From Stomorhina lunata (Eukaryota; Arthropoda; Insecta; Diptera; Rhiniidae): 64,000 bases of DNA. The stretch's first letter is position 1, and each line of letters starts with the position of its first letter. Positions 9,421 to 21,487 of the stretch are shown piece after piece. The notes under the pieces were generated by a model. That model ran no database searches, was not told the origin of the DNA, and saw nothing but the letters and a program-made list of their open reading frames with translations. The DNA is taken from positions 56,111,000-56,174,999 of the forward strand of contig OW121740.1 in NCBI GenBank assembly GCA_933228675.1. The letters are read 5' to 3'. The position numbers and the translations under genes were made by a program.

Positions 9421-12296
9421 ATAATTTTTTGATTTACTTTTTATATGAAATTTTTCAAAAATTTACTTTTTATAGGAAATTTTTCAAAAATTTACTTTTT
9501 ATAGGAAATTTTTCAAAAATTTACTTTTTTATAGAAAATTTTTCCAAAAATTACTTTTTAGAGGAAATTTTTCAAAAATTTACTTTTTAGAGGAAATTTT
9601 TTAAAAATTTACTTTTTATAGAAAATTTTTCAAAAATTTACTTTTTAGAGGAAATTTTTCAAAAATTTACTTTTTTTTAGGTAATTTTTCAAAACTTTTC
9701 TTCTATAGGAAATTTTTCAAAAATTTTCTTCTGTAGGAAATTTTTCAAAAATTTACTTTTTATAGGAAATTTTTCAAAAATTTACTTTCCATAGGAAATT
9801 TTTCAAAAATTTACTTTTTATAGGAAATTTTTCGAAAATTTACTTTTAATAGGAAATTTTTCAAAAATTTTCCTTTTATAGAAAATTTTTCAAAAATTTA
9901 CTTTTATAGGAAATTTTGCAAAGATTTACTTTTTATAGGAAATTTTTCAAAAATTTACTTTTTATAGGAAATTTTTCAAAAATTAACTTATTTTAGGAAA
10001 TTTTTCAAAAATTAACTTTTATAGGAAATTTTTCAAAAATTTATTTTTTATAGGAAATTTTTCAAAAATTTATTTTTTATAGGAAATTTTTCAAAAATTT
10101 ACTTTTTATAGGAAATTTTTCAAAAATTTACTCTTAAAGAAAATTTTTCAAAAATTTTCTTTATACAGGAAATTTTTCAAAAATTTACTTTTTTAGGAAA
10201 TTTTTCAAAAATTTACTTTTGTAGGAAATTTTTCAAAAATTTACGTTTTATAGGAAATTTTTCGAAAATTTACTTTTTATAGGAAATTTTTCAAAAATTT
10301 ACTTTTTATAGAAAATTTTTCAAAAATTTACTCTTATAGGAAATTTTGCAAAGATTTACTTTTAATAGGAAATTTTTCAAAGATTTACTTTGTATAGAAA
10401 ATTTTTCAAAAATTTAATCTTATAGGAAATTTTTCAAAAACTTACTTTTAATTATGTACTTTTACTTGTATTAGGAACTTTTTCAAAAATTTACTTGTAT
10501 TAGGAAATTTTTCAAAAATTTACTTTTTATAGGAAATTTTTCAAAAATTTAGTTTTTGTAGGAAATTTTTCAAAAATTTAGTTTTTATAGGAAATTTTTC
10601 AAAAATTTACTTTTTATAGGAAATTTTTCAAAAATTTACTTTTATAAGAAATTTTTCAAAAATTTACTTTTTATAGGAAATTTTTAAAAAATTTACTTTT
10701 TATAGGAAATTTTTCGAAAATTTACTTTTTATAGGAAATTTTTCAAAAATTTACTTTTTATAGAAAATTTTTCAAAAATTTACTCTTATAGGAAATTTTG
10801 CAAAGATTTACTTTTTAATAGGAAATTTTTCAAAGATTTACTTTTTATAGAAAATTTTTCAAAAATTTACTCTTATAGGAAATTTTTCAAAAATTTAGTT
10901 TTTGTAGGAAATTTTTCAAAAATTTAGTTTTTATAGGAAATTTTTCAAAAATTTACTTTTTATAGGAAATTTTTCAAAAATTTAGTTTTTGTAGGAAATT
11001 TTTCAAAAATTTAGTTTTTATAGGAAATTTTTCAAAAATTTACTTTTTTAGGAAATTTTTCAAAAAATTTACTTTTGTAGGGAATTTTTCAAAAATTTAC
11101 GTTTTATAGAAAATTTTTCGAAAATTTACTTTTTATAGGAAATTTTTCAAAAATTAACTTTTTATAGAAAATTTTTCAAAAATTTACTCTTATAGGAAAT
11201 TTTGCAAAGACTTACTTTTAATAGGAAATTTTTCAAAGATTTACTTTTATAGAAAATTTTTCAAAAATTTACTTCTTAGAGGAAATTTTTCAAAAATTTA
11301 CTTTTATAGGAAATTTTTCAAAAATTTACCTTTTAAAGGAAATTTTTCAAAAATTTACCTTTTATAGGACATTTTGCAAAGATTTACTTTTAATAGGAAA
11401 TTTTTCAAAAATTTACTTTTTATAGAAAATTTTTCAAAAATTTACTCTTATAGGAAATTTTGCAAAAACTTACTTTTAATTACTTTTACTTGTATTAGGA
11501 ACTTTTTCAAAAATTTACTTGTATTAGGAAATTTTTCAAAAATTTACTTTTTAGAGGAAATTTTTCAAAAATTTTCTTTATACAGGAAATTTTTCAAAAA
11601 TTTACTTTTTTAGGACATTTTTCAAAAATTTACTTTTGTAGGAAATTTTTAAAAAATTTACGTTTTATAGGAAATTTTTCGAAAATTTACTTTTTATAGG
11701 AAATTTTTCAAAAATTTACTTTTTATAGAAAATTTTTCAAAAATTTACTCTTATAGGAAATTTTGCAAAGATTTACTTTTAATAGGAAATTTTGCAAAGA
11801 TTTACTTTTAATAGGAAATTTTTCAAAGATTTACTTTTTATAGAAAATTTTTCAAAAATTTACTCTTATAGGAAATTTTGCAAAGATTTACTTTTAATAG
11901 GAAATTTTTCAAAGATTTACTTTTTATAGAAAATTTTTCAAAAATTTACTTTTATTAGGAAATATTTCAAAAATTTACTTTTTTTTAAGGAAATTTTGCA
12001 AAGATTTACTTTTTTGAGGTAATTTTTCAAAGACTTACTTTTTATAGAAAATTTACTTTTTTTTAGGAAATTTTTCAAAAATTTACTTTTTTGAGGAAAT
12101 TTTTTAAAAATTTAGTTTTTTTAGGAAATTTTTCAAAAATTTACTTTTTATAGAAAATTTTTCAAAAATTTACTTTTAGAGGAAATTTTTCAAAAATTTA
12201 CTTTTTAGAGGAAATTTTTCAAAAATTAACTTATTTTAGGAAATTTTTCAAAAATTTACTTTTTAGAGGAAATTTTTCAAAAATTTACTTTTGTAC
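9421..12296 (+). repeat. 29-bp AT-rich satellite array, about 100 units
   Basis: Tandem copies of AGGAAATTTTTCAAAAATTT followed by ACTTTTTAT fill about 2.9 kb. Each unit has the dyad AAATTTTTC-AAAAATTT. Units differ by substitutions and 1-3 base length changes. Variant units recur as ordered blocks: a run of TTTCGAAAA, TTATAGAAAAT, CTCTTATAGG, TTTTGCAAAGA and CTTTTAATAGG variants appears near 10245, 10700, 11100 and 11660, a sign of higher-order repetition. The open frame at 11374-11613 is only translated satellite. Confidence 0.93.
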
Positions 12297-13869
12297 ATTG
12301 CAAAAATGGATAATTAAATATCTGGAGATCTCAAAAAAGTAAAACCAGTAAAACTTTTTAAAATTCGTTAAAAATAATAAATTTTTATATGTTCAGGAGC
12401 GTCTTCAAGGACGTAAAATATTTTGGGAAACCCTTAATAATTAGGAAAGCTTTCAACCGATATTAAATTTTTATATCTCGTTGGAAAGCTGTTAAAAATG
12501 TATTTAAAAATATATTCTAAATAGAAACATTTTGAAGAAATCTGAAGAAACCCCTTATTTTTCCCACACAACTGGCATGTCCAAACTTTGGCGTCAAGTC
12601 GGCTCGGGTTATTAGGGTCAAATGAAATAAATTTGGGGGGTTACGTCTTTCTGTATTTCAAAGTTTAATTTCCTTCATACATACTGTCAGTGTCTCACCA
12701 GAAATGGTTTCTAATTGAGTTGAGCTTGAAATGAAAAGTGTAATTTCAGAAATTGAAAATTCATTTCATTAGTAAAATGTAACTAAAAATTTACAAAAAG
12801 CATCAGTTTAAGAAACGAAGTGCCGCATTTGCCCACCGTTGTCCTATAACCTTGTGTTTATGATCCAATTTCTAAACTATTCACTGTTTTATTTAAATTC
12901 CTTTAGCTATAATGACGGTTCGTTACATGTCATCGTCATTTCTCATGATCAACAAACAAAAGTAAGAAATATTCGTGTGCTCCAACTGATGGAGTTTATA
13001 CTGGATTATTTGGGTTAAGATTTAAAATATTTTTGCTTTAGCTGCATATTTTACATGTGATCTATGCGAATGTACTCATATTTAATGTCTTTACTAACAT
13101 TTTTAATCATGTTCATGTAAAAATGGGCAGGAGTGTCGGTTCTTTTTTTAAGATTTTCTAAAGTTTCTTTTCGGTTGGTTGTGCTATATGTTCTTTTTCA
13201 ATTTACCCCAAAAAATAGTAAATACCTATAAATAAGTATGAATGGATAAATGTTGTATAATGCCTGTACAAGTAGGCTAAACGACAGAGAACGTTGAGAT
13301 TGACGGACTGACTGTCTAAACAAAAGGGGGTAACTGATGGCCAGACTTTGACTTTAACGCCGAATACACCCGCTAATAAATAGTTATAGTTTTAAATTTT
13401 CGTGCTAGTACATGATCATGTACTCGTATGTATGTGATTATTTACATGTGCGCTTTCGCGTACTGACACATTTGTCTATTTACGACTTGGTAAAGTCATA
13501 TTTAGGTACTTGTTAATGTATTTACGAGCATTATGGTTTCAGGTGCTGAAGTGACTACATTAATAAATGAAATTGCTTAATTTTTTATTACTTACATACA
13601 AACATACATAAGTATATCCAGTTTGTTCTCTTAACCTTAAAAAATGCCGAAAATTGAAAATATTTTGCATAGATATATAAGGTTTCAAATAGAGATTTAA
13701 AGGAGTGGATTAATCATGTAATTACAATGATAAGCACACGATAATTGAAATATGTATGTTCGTTGATTTTACCCTTCAATAACATGTTAACCTTAGAGTT
13801 CCCAGGAATAACTCCCTCGATCTCGCTGAGAATTTTATTCGGGAATTCTTTAGTTACATAAAAACTAAA
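12297..13869. other. unique-looking non-coding stretch, no gene
   Basis: No gene, RNA or element is recognised. Composition is somewhat less extreme than in the flanking repeats. This is one of the few stretches that might be ordinary single-copy host DNA. Confidence 0.45.
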
Positions 13870-14350
13870 GGGTGGTTAAATTGTAAGGGCCGATGTTGAA
13901 TGTGAACCACACCTAAACGCCAAGTTTCTTTCCGAATTTTATTTGACATTTCTCTATTTCAGACTTACTCTATTTGAACCATGGAGAGATACACAATCCA
14001 ACAACGTGTTAAAGTTATCCAGACTTATTACGAAAATGGGCGTTCAAATCAAAATGCATATCGTGCACTTCGTGGTTTTTTTGGTCAATTTGATTGTCCA
14101 AATATGCGTACAATCGCAAAAATCGTGGAAAAATTCGAGCAGACCCGGTTTGAGATGTGAGAACACCAGTGCATGCTCCTACAGCTCGCACTGCAGAAAA
14201 TATTGCTGCTGTTCGCGATAGTGTGGCTGAAGAGCCGTCCACCTCAACTCGTCGTCGTGCCCAACAATTGCACCTCTCACGTTCGTCGTTGATGAACATT
14301 ATGCATAAAGACTTGCATTTACACGCTTACAAGGTGCAACTGGCTCAATA
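13870..14350 (+). mobile_element. 5' part of a DD41D-type mariner, truncated
   Basis: The left terminal repeat GGGTGGTTAAATTGTAAGGG leads into CCGATGTTGAATGTG. It matches the left end at 22075 and, inverted, the right end of the copy ending at 23350. About 480 bp remain. At about 14345 the mariner sequence stops inside the coding region and DINE-1-like sequence begins. Confidence 0.85.
13981..14345 (+). pseudogene. mariner transposase N-terminus, broken
   Basis: The frame begins MERYTIQQRVKVIQTYYENG at the ATG at 13981, the usual start of this transposase group. It continues through the first helix-turn-helix region to KIVEKFEQT, where a short deletion near 14143 shifts the frame. The second DNA-binding region continues in another frame: ENIAAVRDSVAEEPSTS, RRRAQQLHLSRSSLMN and IMHKDLHLHAYKVQLAQ. 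The catalytic domain is absent because the element is cut off at about 14345. It retains 16 bases near 14229-14244 that are deleted in the copy at 22179, so the two copies decayed independently. Confidence 0.85.
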
Positions 14351-16320
14351 TTGGCCCAAAAACGATATATATTCTGAATCCTTATGAAATTATAAGACGA
14401 TTGAGCGATGTCCGTCTGTCTGTCTGTCTGTCTGTTGAAATCACGATAACATCTAAACGAAAGGAGCTAGCTCACTGAAACTTAGTAAAAATATTTTTCA
14501 TCTCTGAGAAAATTTTGGTATTGAAATTGGGCAAAATCGGTTCACATTTGACCATAGCTCCCGTATAACCTCGTGCAGGCTAATCGCTTATTAGCTGTGT
14601 TCCAGAACTCCCAATACTGTACAATATTGTACAAGTTTTAATCAGAAATTACAATTAAATGTTCCTGTACTAAAAAAAACTGTAATTGAGAACGAATTTG
14701 AAAAAATTCTAAAATTTTCTCCTTACAATAATTTACATGTTTTTGCCAGAAAAATTTTTCCTGGCAAACATTTAAAAATTTTCAAAAAAATATTTATGAA
14801 TAAAAAACAAACAAATATTCTGAAAAATTGTTATAAAAAATAAAATACAGAAGAACTGAAATGTTTTTAACGGGTTTAAAAACATTTCTTTGGATATTTT
14901 TCAAGTTAGATCAATTGTGGACTTAAATTTACGTGTTTTGTGTTCCCGTACTTCTATGTTAGTTTTGCTATTTGGGAGAGTAACTTCTAAATTACTCTCA
15001 TTTGCAGGAACTCACCCAGAAAGTAAAGAAACAGACCTATTTATTAATATATGACAAAGTATAGCAGCTATGATGATAAAATTTTTTTATATAGAAGTTT
15101 TACATGAGCCCTAGGCAGCCTATAAAATTTCTTCAAAATCGGTTCACATTAAGCCAAAGCTCCCATACAAAAAACTTACGAAAACAGCCTAAATTTCACC
15201 TAAAATACACTTAAATGCCAATAAATCTAAAAGTATAAAAGATACAACCACTAATTTAGCAAATGGAAGTCTTATGTCAATGCCAGCCAGTGTGAAAAAT
15301 TTTGTCACAATCGGTTACCATTTGACCATAGCTCCCATATAAAAAACTTGTGGCAACACAAAAATATATAAAGAATAGGTTGTTTATGTCCGTCTGTCCG
15401 TCAGATAAAAGCACGATAGCGCCTTAACGAAAAGAGCTAGAGCGACAAAATTTTACAAAATTGGTTCAAATTTAGTTAGAGCTCCCATATAACCCCGCAC
15501 CGGGAAACACATTAATGCTGATAAATTGAATACAATTGCAATAGCTATGATGATTAAATAGGGAAGTTTTATCAGTTGATCAGTTTATCAAATTCTTTAG
15601 GAATCAATAAATATTTGACTTTAGCTTTCACATAAAAAAAACTCACGGAAACCAAAAATTTTAGCAAAGGCCAGTTAAAAGCTATTAAATTATAAACTAT
15701 GATAGCTATGGCCACTAAATTTTGCAAGAATAAGCTCTATATATATACCAACCAGTGTGTACAATTTTATTACAATCGGTCAACACTTGGCTATAATTCT
15801 TATATATATAACATCCCCATTTTATATCTAAAATTAAAAAGAATTGGAGGTACATTCATTATATTAAGATTGCACTTATGAAATTAGATAGGCATCAATC
15901 AATGTTCAGCCCAGACTTTATATATGATGAATGCATTAGGAACTTCTAACGAAATATATGGACCTGCCGTATTACTATTAACGTGTTTACCCTAACTTCA
16001 TATTAAGCACAACGAAAAGTATTTAACAACTTACTAATGTAAAACTATACCCGGTTATGAGACCGAATTTTGATCAAAGTAAATACTGGGGAAACCACTA
16101 AAATATTTTTAAATGTTGAACTATAAAGCTACGGCAACCGAATTTAGTCCAAAGGTTTAACCAGCAATACCAATTAGCTTAGCGATTTTTTTTAGTTTTG
16201 GTCCAGATTTTGAATTAGCTGCACTATTGTAGATATATGACATATGTTTCTAAATTTAACTCAACTTGATGGTGGGTATATAAGATTCGGCACAGCCGAA
16301 TATGACGCTCTTACTTGTTT
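14346..16320 (+). mobile_element. DINE-1/mini-me-like element, 5' truncated (family 1)
   Basis: Starts at CAAAAACGATATATATTCTG, has a short GTCTGTCTGTC tract at 14411-14435, and continues with repeated blocks of CGGTTCACATTTGACCATAG and AGCTCCCATATA. It ends with TTGATGGTGGGTATA, the hairpin ATTCGGC-ACA-GCCGAAT and CTCTTACTTGTTT. The GTCY tract, subterminal repeat, 3' hairpin and absence of a target duplication fit the DINE-1/mini-me (Helitron-derived) group known from flies. The first about 85 bases seen in the copy at 54381 are missing. There is no coding capacity, so it is non-autonomous. Confidence 0.7.
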
Positions 16321-16704
16321 ATGTAACAGATCTTGTAAGCGAATAAGTATAACTCGAACCCCGTCTGTGTTTTTTTTTTTTTTTTCTTTTTTTTTTAAGA
16401 GAAGTAACACTCAGGCAAATACTGCCTATACAGTTGTATAAAGAGTATATACGAAATGGGTTAGCTTCTTTGGAAAGAGGATACTATAGAGGCGAAAGGT
16501 GGTGAAAAGGAGAGATAGAGCTATTTATTATTCAACTCTGAAATTGCACGTCATTGTGTTGGATATTCATTGTTTTGGAGGACCTTTAACGGTATTGGAT
16601 AATTCCATGTATACTGCTTTATCTCGTTTCAAGTTCTGCATTCGGCATTCTCCGAGATATTTTAAAATCTTGGTAAACAACCAAGTTACGAATATTCAAC
16701 TCGA

Positions 16705-17070
16705 ATGTCAAGTCTATCCTGTACTTGGCAACTCAAAAATGGCATCGATAAGGCAAACAAATGCTTACGGAAAATCCTTAAAAATGGCATCGATAAGGCA
16801 AACAAATGCTTACGGAAAATCCTTAATATATGGTGGCCGAACCGCATAAAGTATGAAGATCTAATTAAAACCCTGATTTATATGGCGATGGATAGGTTAC
16901 ACATATAGAAGGCCAAATACTAACATTGCTCGACAAGTGCTTTGTTAGAATTCACGGGGAAGAGGCCATCGTGTTGGTACACCTGCTAGAACGTGGAAAA
17001 GGTCAATTGATGCTGAGTTACAAACAGCAAGCTATTCTTGGAATGACGTATGCCTACGGTTGACAGTCAG
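16705..17070 (+). pseudogene. non-LTR retrotransposon C-terminus (RTE-like), broken
   Basis: One frame reads NGIDKANKCLRKILNIWWPN; after frame changes another gives TPARTWKRSIDAELQTASYS and then WNDVCLRLT. This is the C-terminal region typical of an insect non-LTR family whose proteins end in a TWRRS...W.....A segment. The clade name RTE-like is tentative. A 45-bp direct duplication (15 codons, in frame) occurs at about 16737-16826. The reverse transcriptase core is absent, consistent with a 5'-truncated, decayed copy. Confidence 0.65.
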
Positions 17071-17394
17071 GCTGGATTCGACTGGATTGTCCAGCTTTTT
17101 TAGTGATTATCCAGTGTTAGGCTAAAATTAAATTTTTCCAGCTGAAAGGCGTCGAATTGAAATTTTTTAATATTTTTAAAGAGAAACTTTTTTATGAAAA
17201 AAAAACGCAATAAAAACTTATGCATAAGTGTATTTTTTTTTCTTTTTTACTTAGGTGATTTACGCGTCGATTATCAAGTTCGCGTTGTAACAAAATTACC
17301 TTCTATAAAATTTTCCCATTGTACTTACTTTACTTAAATGGCCTATATCAAAAACCTGTTAAGGTCAAAGGTCGAGCATATTTTTTTATTTTAA

Positions 17395-18150
17395 TCATGT
17401 GCGCATATCCTCCAATTTGTAGGTCAAGCTTAGAAAGATTTTCTTATACTTGACCTTTTCATCGAATTTTCGGACGTCCTCTTTTACGAGTTCATTTGGG
17501 GTCGTTTCCAAATACTTTTGTTGCTGGAGTATACTCATACAATACATTCGCACAACATGTGTTAGCCAACACAGCCGGTGCTGTTTGGTGCGTTTTACTA
17601 TGTCGATATCAATGTATAACTCATACAGATCATTGTACATTCAATGTCGATATTCGTAGTTGATGCAAACTGGTGCAATAATTTTTCGTAAAATCTTCCT
17701 CCTAAAAGCTAAAAGAATAGCTTCCTCTGTCTGTGCAAGTGTCCATGATTCAACACCACATAATAACATGGGAAGTATAAGCGTTCTGTAGAGCGAAGTT
17801 TAAGTTCTTACAGACAGAGCTTTATTTCTTATCTGTATGCTTATGCCAAAATAGCATCTGTTGGCAATTATGATTCTACGTTTGATTTCGCAAATTATGT
17901 CGTTATTTGTGTTGACGGCGGTACCAAGGAAAATTCTTTTACAACCTGGTAGCTATAGCTCTCAACGATCACATGTGGTCCAATTCTTGAGGATTGCCTA
18001 CTTGTAGAAACCAGCCGATTTGTTTTGATTCATTGACCCATTTTATTAGATTCCTTCTCGATACATGAGAAGGCGGCAGCCAAATCGCGCAAATGCATCC
18101 CATGATATCAAGGTCATAGACAAACTAGAGTAGCATGTGCTTTCTGTTGA
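17395..18150 (-). pseudogene. non-LTR reverse transcriptase, C-terminal half, broken (minus strand)
   Basis: Reading from 18150 down to 17395 through several frames gives a YDLDIMG segment where non-LTR reverse transcriptases have YADDIDLIG. It continues with LPMLLCGVESWTLAQTEEAI, an FRRKILRKI stretch, and HRLCWLTHVVRMYC near the end. These are the palm active-site region and the thumb/C-terminal region. The copy has several stops and frame changes and has lost the catalytic YADD. It resembles the fragment at 46575-47160 more than the one at 23680. Confidence 0.65.
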
Positions 18151-18159
18151 AAAATGTTT

Positions 18160-19825
18160 CAGAACTCGGACGACTTAATTTTCTCTCGATATCGCTGCGG
18201 TATTCGATATTAGGGTATTCGCAATTTGGTTTATAAAAAATTTTAAGATTCATCGAAGCAAATTCTTAAAGCAAGTTTTTTATTATTATTGTCCAGCTAA
18301 TTTTTGCATTGTCAAGCTTTTTTTCCTTATGTCCAGCTTTTTCAGGATATGTGTCTGGCAACCCTACAATAGAGTCCGATATAAAAGGATGGTTGAGGCT
18401 CCACTGGGAGTCATGGATAACAGAACGGTTGGTCGCAAACGTTAAGTTGCCAACCAACATCATATGTGGTTACAACTTAGATTTTTTGACCTTTAGGAGA
18501 CACCGTTGGCCAGTCACTTGACTCATGGTCCTTTTGATAAGTCTCGTAAAAATAATAGTATACCGCTTTTACTCTAATTCGGAAACAACTAATATTGACT
18601 ATTATCCAATGAGATAAAGTTAAGGCACACACACGTGCTCATTGTTCTTTATCCACTTTAATTACACTTTTTATAGAAACAAACGTATGGATTGAAATAT
18701 TTTCATTTTGTAGAGTCTTTAGTTATACCGTCCCCATTCAGTCGACATAACCTCGTGAGCAATAAAGAAAACACCAAATCTCGGGTGAACAGTGGATGAG
18801 GTTGGCAGTTGAAAAGCATTGTCTATTTTCACGCTTCATTCACGCATCACACTCCCATTAGTTCAATTGTTATCACTATTAATAAAATAGTTCTTTACAC
18901 AGGTAAAATTGTTTAATAATTAAATTATTATTGAATTTTGAAAATTCTTTTAATTCTTTAAAAATCTGTTTTATAATTGTTGCAATTGTTGTGTTGGTAT
19001 ATTCCGAAAACATGTTGGCATTTATGACATTTAATGGCGCCATCAAAAATGTTGTTGGAAGTTTTAAAGTTGTTTTCTTGATGCATGTTGCATGTTGATA
19101 TCATTATTACTTCTCATTCGTTCGTTCTTTATTTAAATTTGCGGATTTTCTCTCCTTGGATTTTTCGAGGGTTACAAAAAAAAATAAAAAATTCTAAATA
19201 AATAAGATCTACGGACTAGAATCATAAATTAAATGCATTTAATGTCTATAAAAATCATAATCACCATGTTTATCGTGAACATAAATAAATATTTTGTTAA
19301 AATAATTTCGTATTTGGAAATTATTACATATTTTTATTTTAGTTTTTCCTTTTCGATTTTTGCAAAATATTTGATATTTAATACGGTTAGATTAAAAGCT
19401 GAGACAGATTAAATATTTACACTATAATTGTGTATGATTATGTTGCATGCGATTATTGTGTGGCACATTAATTAGTGCACACAAAAATTGTGTTTATAAT
19501 CGGGGTATTAAGGCTGTTTGTTGTTGCTCCGTTAAGCTGCATGTTGCAAGCAACAACAGAAAATACATATGTATATGTTTTTAAGTTGGCTGCTGTTGCT
19601 GATTTTGTTGTCGTCATCTGATTTGAGATTAATCTAAAATAGAAAATATTTACAAAATTATAGATACATTTATACGATTTTTTTTTATTATTTATTGCTG
19701 ATTTTTTGTAATAAACATTAAGATTGACTATTCGTATGTTATTAACTTAATTATGAAATTTTACAGAATCTTTTTAGATGTATATACGTATTTATCGATC
19801 ATTTGCTACAACATCGACATAAATA
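18160..19825. other. AT-rich gap, no gene
   Basis: No gene is recognised. Short GTCCAGCTTTTT-like motifs occur at about 17090 and 18330 on either side of the non-LTR remnant, possibly edges of an older host repeat. CA/TG-rich and A/T-rich simple sequence fills 18900-19820. Confidence 0.4.
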
Positions 19826-20325
19826 AAATAAGTAAGAAAAGCTGTAGTTGGTCAAGCCCGACTATATGATACCCTTTACTTCTTAAGTCAACTATGGACC
19901 AACTATTTAAAAAGTTTTCCTTTGTATTAGAGATATAAGTACATACTCATATTTTTTTTTTTACAAATTTTAAGCTTTTGGTAGATTTATGTCATTTTCG
20001 GCTGAGCACCTGATATGGGAGCTAAGAACAATTGTGGACCGATTTTTACCAAAGTTCGGTTATAGTCAAAATTTACAATATTATTCAAATACTATTAAAC
20101 AGTTATCCGATTTTGGGCAAAAAGTTGAGTCAGTGATAATCTTTGAAGTTACGACCTGTACTTTGATAACAAGCTTACATGGATAACCGCCCAGACAGCC
20201 TAACGGATCACTCAGGGAGTGATTCTGATTCGATCGGTATGCTAAAAGGTGGGTCTCAGACCAATATTTCTTTGCGTTACAAACATCAGCACAAAATCCT
20301 ATCCACCTATGGTTGTGAAGGGAAT
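19826..20325 (-). mobile_element. diverged DINE-1-like element (family 2 relative)
   Basis: On the minus strand it begins with CCCTTCACAACCATAGGTGG and a GTGCTGATGTTTGTAACGCA block. It continues with GAGACCCACCTTTTAGCATA and ends near GGTCAAGCCCGACTATATG... ACTTATT at 19826. These blocks match the elements at 38925, 40812 and 59142 in order. It is shorter and more diverged than those copies. Confidence 0.7.
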
Positions 20326-20450
20326 AAAAATATTTTCGAGAAAATGTTTTCAAGTATTATATCAGGATATTAATGATATAAAAAATGAATTTTAATCAAA
20401 TTTGAAAAATTCAGACTTTTTTATATAACTTTTATATTTACCTATTTATC

Positions 20451-20516
20451 ACTATAAAAATAAATCATATTTGCACGATCAAAAAAGGTCTTGCAAATAT
20501 GATTAATTTTTATAGT
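20451..20516. repeat. 66-bp palindrome
   Basis: Arms of 25 bases, ACTATAAAAATAAATCATAT plus TTGCA on the left and its near-perfect complement on the right, flank a 16-base spacer. It could be a foldback MITE or a cruciform-prone site. Confidence 0.7.
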
Positions 20517-20914
20517 TTATACAACACAAATTTCGGTCTTAATATACAACCCGCTCGAAGGTATTATTTACCGATTTCTTCGAAACTTCGGCTACAGAGT
20601 ATTTTGGAATAATGATCGTATAAGATAAAAACTTAGGTAACTCCGATCGGCGACATTGACAAAAATATTGACTCTCGGTCTTCTAACTATAAGGGTTAAT
20701 AATAATCCAAAAATTATGGAATTTAACATCTTTTAAAGAACGTTACACTTTTTATACTACAGGGTGGCGCAAAAGTAATCCTCCTATCAGAAAATGCTAT
20801 AAATTTTGCGACATTTGTGTAGTAAACACTTGCGAAATACACGTTAATAAACAATGTTACGATACACTGCTCCAGAACGCGGAATATTGGTGATGATGAT
20901 ATATATATATCATT

Positions 20915-20983
20915 GATTGAACTTGGGACCTCTGGTATGCTAGGCGGATGACTAACCTGATATACCACGGCGGTTCGCTGGAG
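20915..20983 (-). mobile_element. tRNA-derived head of a SINE, joined to a TA tail
   Basis: Reverse-complemented, the segment reads GAACCGCCGTGGTATATCAG, then GGTTAGTCATCCGCCTAGCA and CAGAGGTCCCAAGTTCAATC. This is the 5' tRNA-like region of the SINE at 60884, with A-box and B-box positions kept. The roughly 220-bp SINE body is missing and a short (AT)n run follows directly. Confidence 0.75.
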
Positions 20984-20985
20984 GA

Positions 20986-21372
20986 GTCATCGGACCTTTT
21001 TTCTTCGAAGACGTTGCGGTCCAAACGGTTACTGTGAATGGTGAGCGCTACAGAGCAATGATTAACGAGTTCTTTTTGCGCCAACTTGATGAATTGGGAT
21101 TGGAAAACATGTGGTTCAAACAGGACGATTTGCACTGGCCAGCAAGATCGCCTGATTTGACCGCTGCAGACTTCTTTTTGTGCTTTTTCAAGTCGCGGGT
21201 TTATGTCAACAAGCCTCAGACTCTTGCAGCTCTTAAAGACAATATCCGTCAAGAATGTGAGGACCTATCGCCGGAAGTTTTGGCCAAAGTGATGGAAAAT
21301 GCCATAAAAAGCGCTCAAATGACAATCAACTGTGGCGGCGGCCATTTACATGACATCAAATTCTCGATGTAA
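20986..21372 (+). pseudogene. mariner transposase remnant with deleted catalytic segment
   Basis: The frame reads GGVIGPFFFEDVAVQTVTVN, then GERYRAMINEFFLRQLDELG and ENMWFKQD, and jumps directly to DLHWPARSPDLTAADFFL. It ends YVNKPQTLAALKDNIRQE...GGGHLHDIKFSM with a stop at 21370-21372. The normal stretch after WF.QDGA is deleted, so the second and third catalytic aspartates lie too close together. The first catalytic region (FSDEAHF in relatives) is also missing. The C-terminus is complete. It is a separate mariner lineage from the DD41D copies at 13870 and 22075. Confidence 0.85.
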
Positions 21373-21487
21373 AAAAAAAATTAAAAGCCCAAATAAAAAT
21401 AATCCACAAGAAGAACCAAAGTTTTTCATTTTTTTTTTTTAATTACAGCCAAAAAACATCGGAAGGTTATTTTTGCGCCACCTTGTA

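Larger units (their letters stand above)
20760..21485 (+). mobile_element. mariner-type element with internal deletions, both ends present
   Basis: Terminal inverted repeats are CAGGGTGGCGCAAAAGTAAT on the left and, on the complement at the right end, CAAGGTGGCGCAAAAATAAC. TA dinucleotides flank both ends (20758-20759 and 21486-21487), the target duplication expected for Tc1/mariner. The interior has lost most of the N-terminal coding region and carries a short SINE fragment at 20915-20983. Confidence 0.85.

Noticed and set aside
11374..11613. 79-residue Phe/Lys/Asn-rich repeated frame
   Set aside because: It is the 29-bp satellite read in one frame; three 29-bp units make 87 bases, giving a false peptide repeat.
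9421..12296. CRISPR-like regular repeats
   Set aside because: Units are contiguous with no unique spacers, in a eukaryotic transposon-rich context; it is satellite DNA.
14015..14299. Minus-strand 94-residue frame
   Set aside because: Antisense shadow of the mariner N-terminus at 13981.
17065..18360. A single inserted element bounded by GTCCAGCTTTTT motifs
   Set aside because: The motifs are short and imperfect, in the same orientation, and no target duplication was found.
20760..21485. A functional mariner
   Set aside because: The region with the first catalytic aspartate and the segment between the second and third are missing, and a SINE fragment is inserted.
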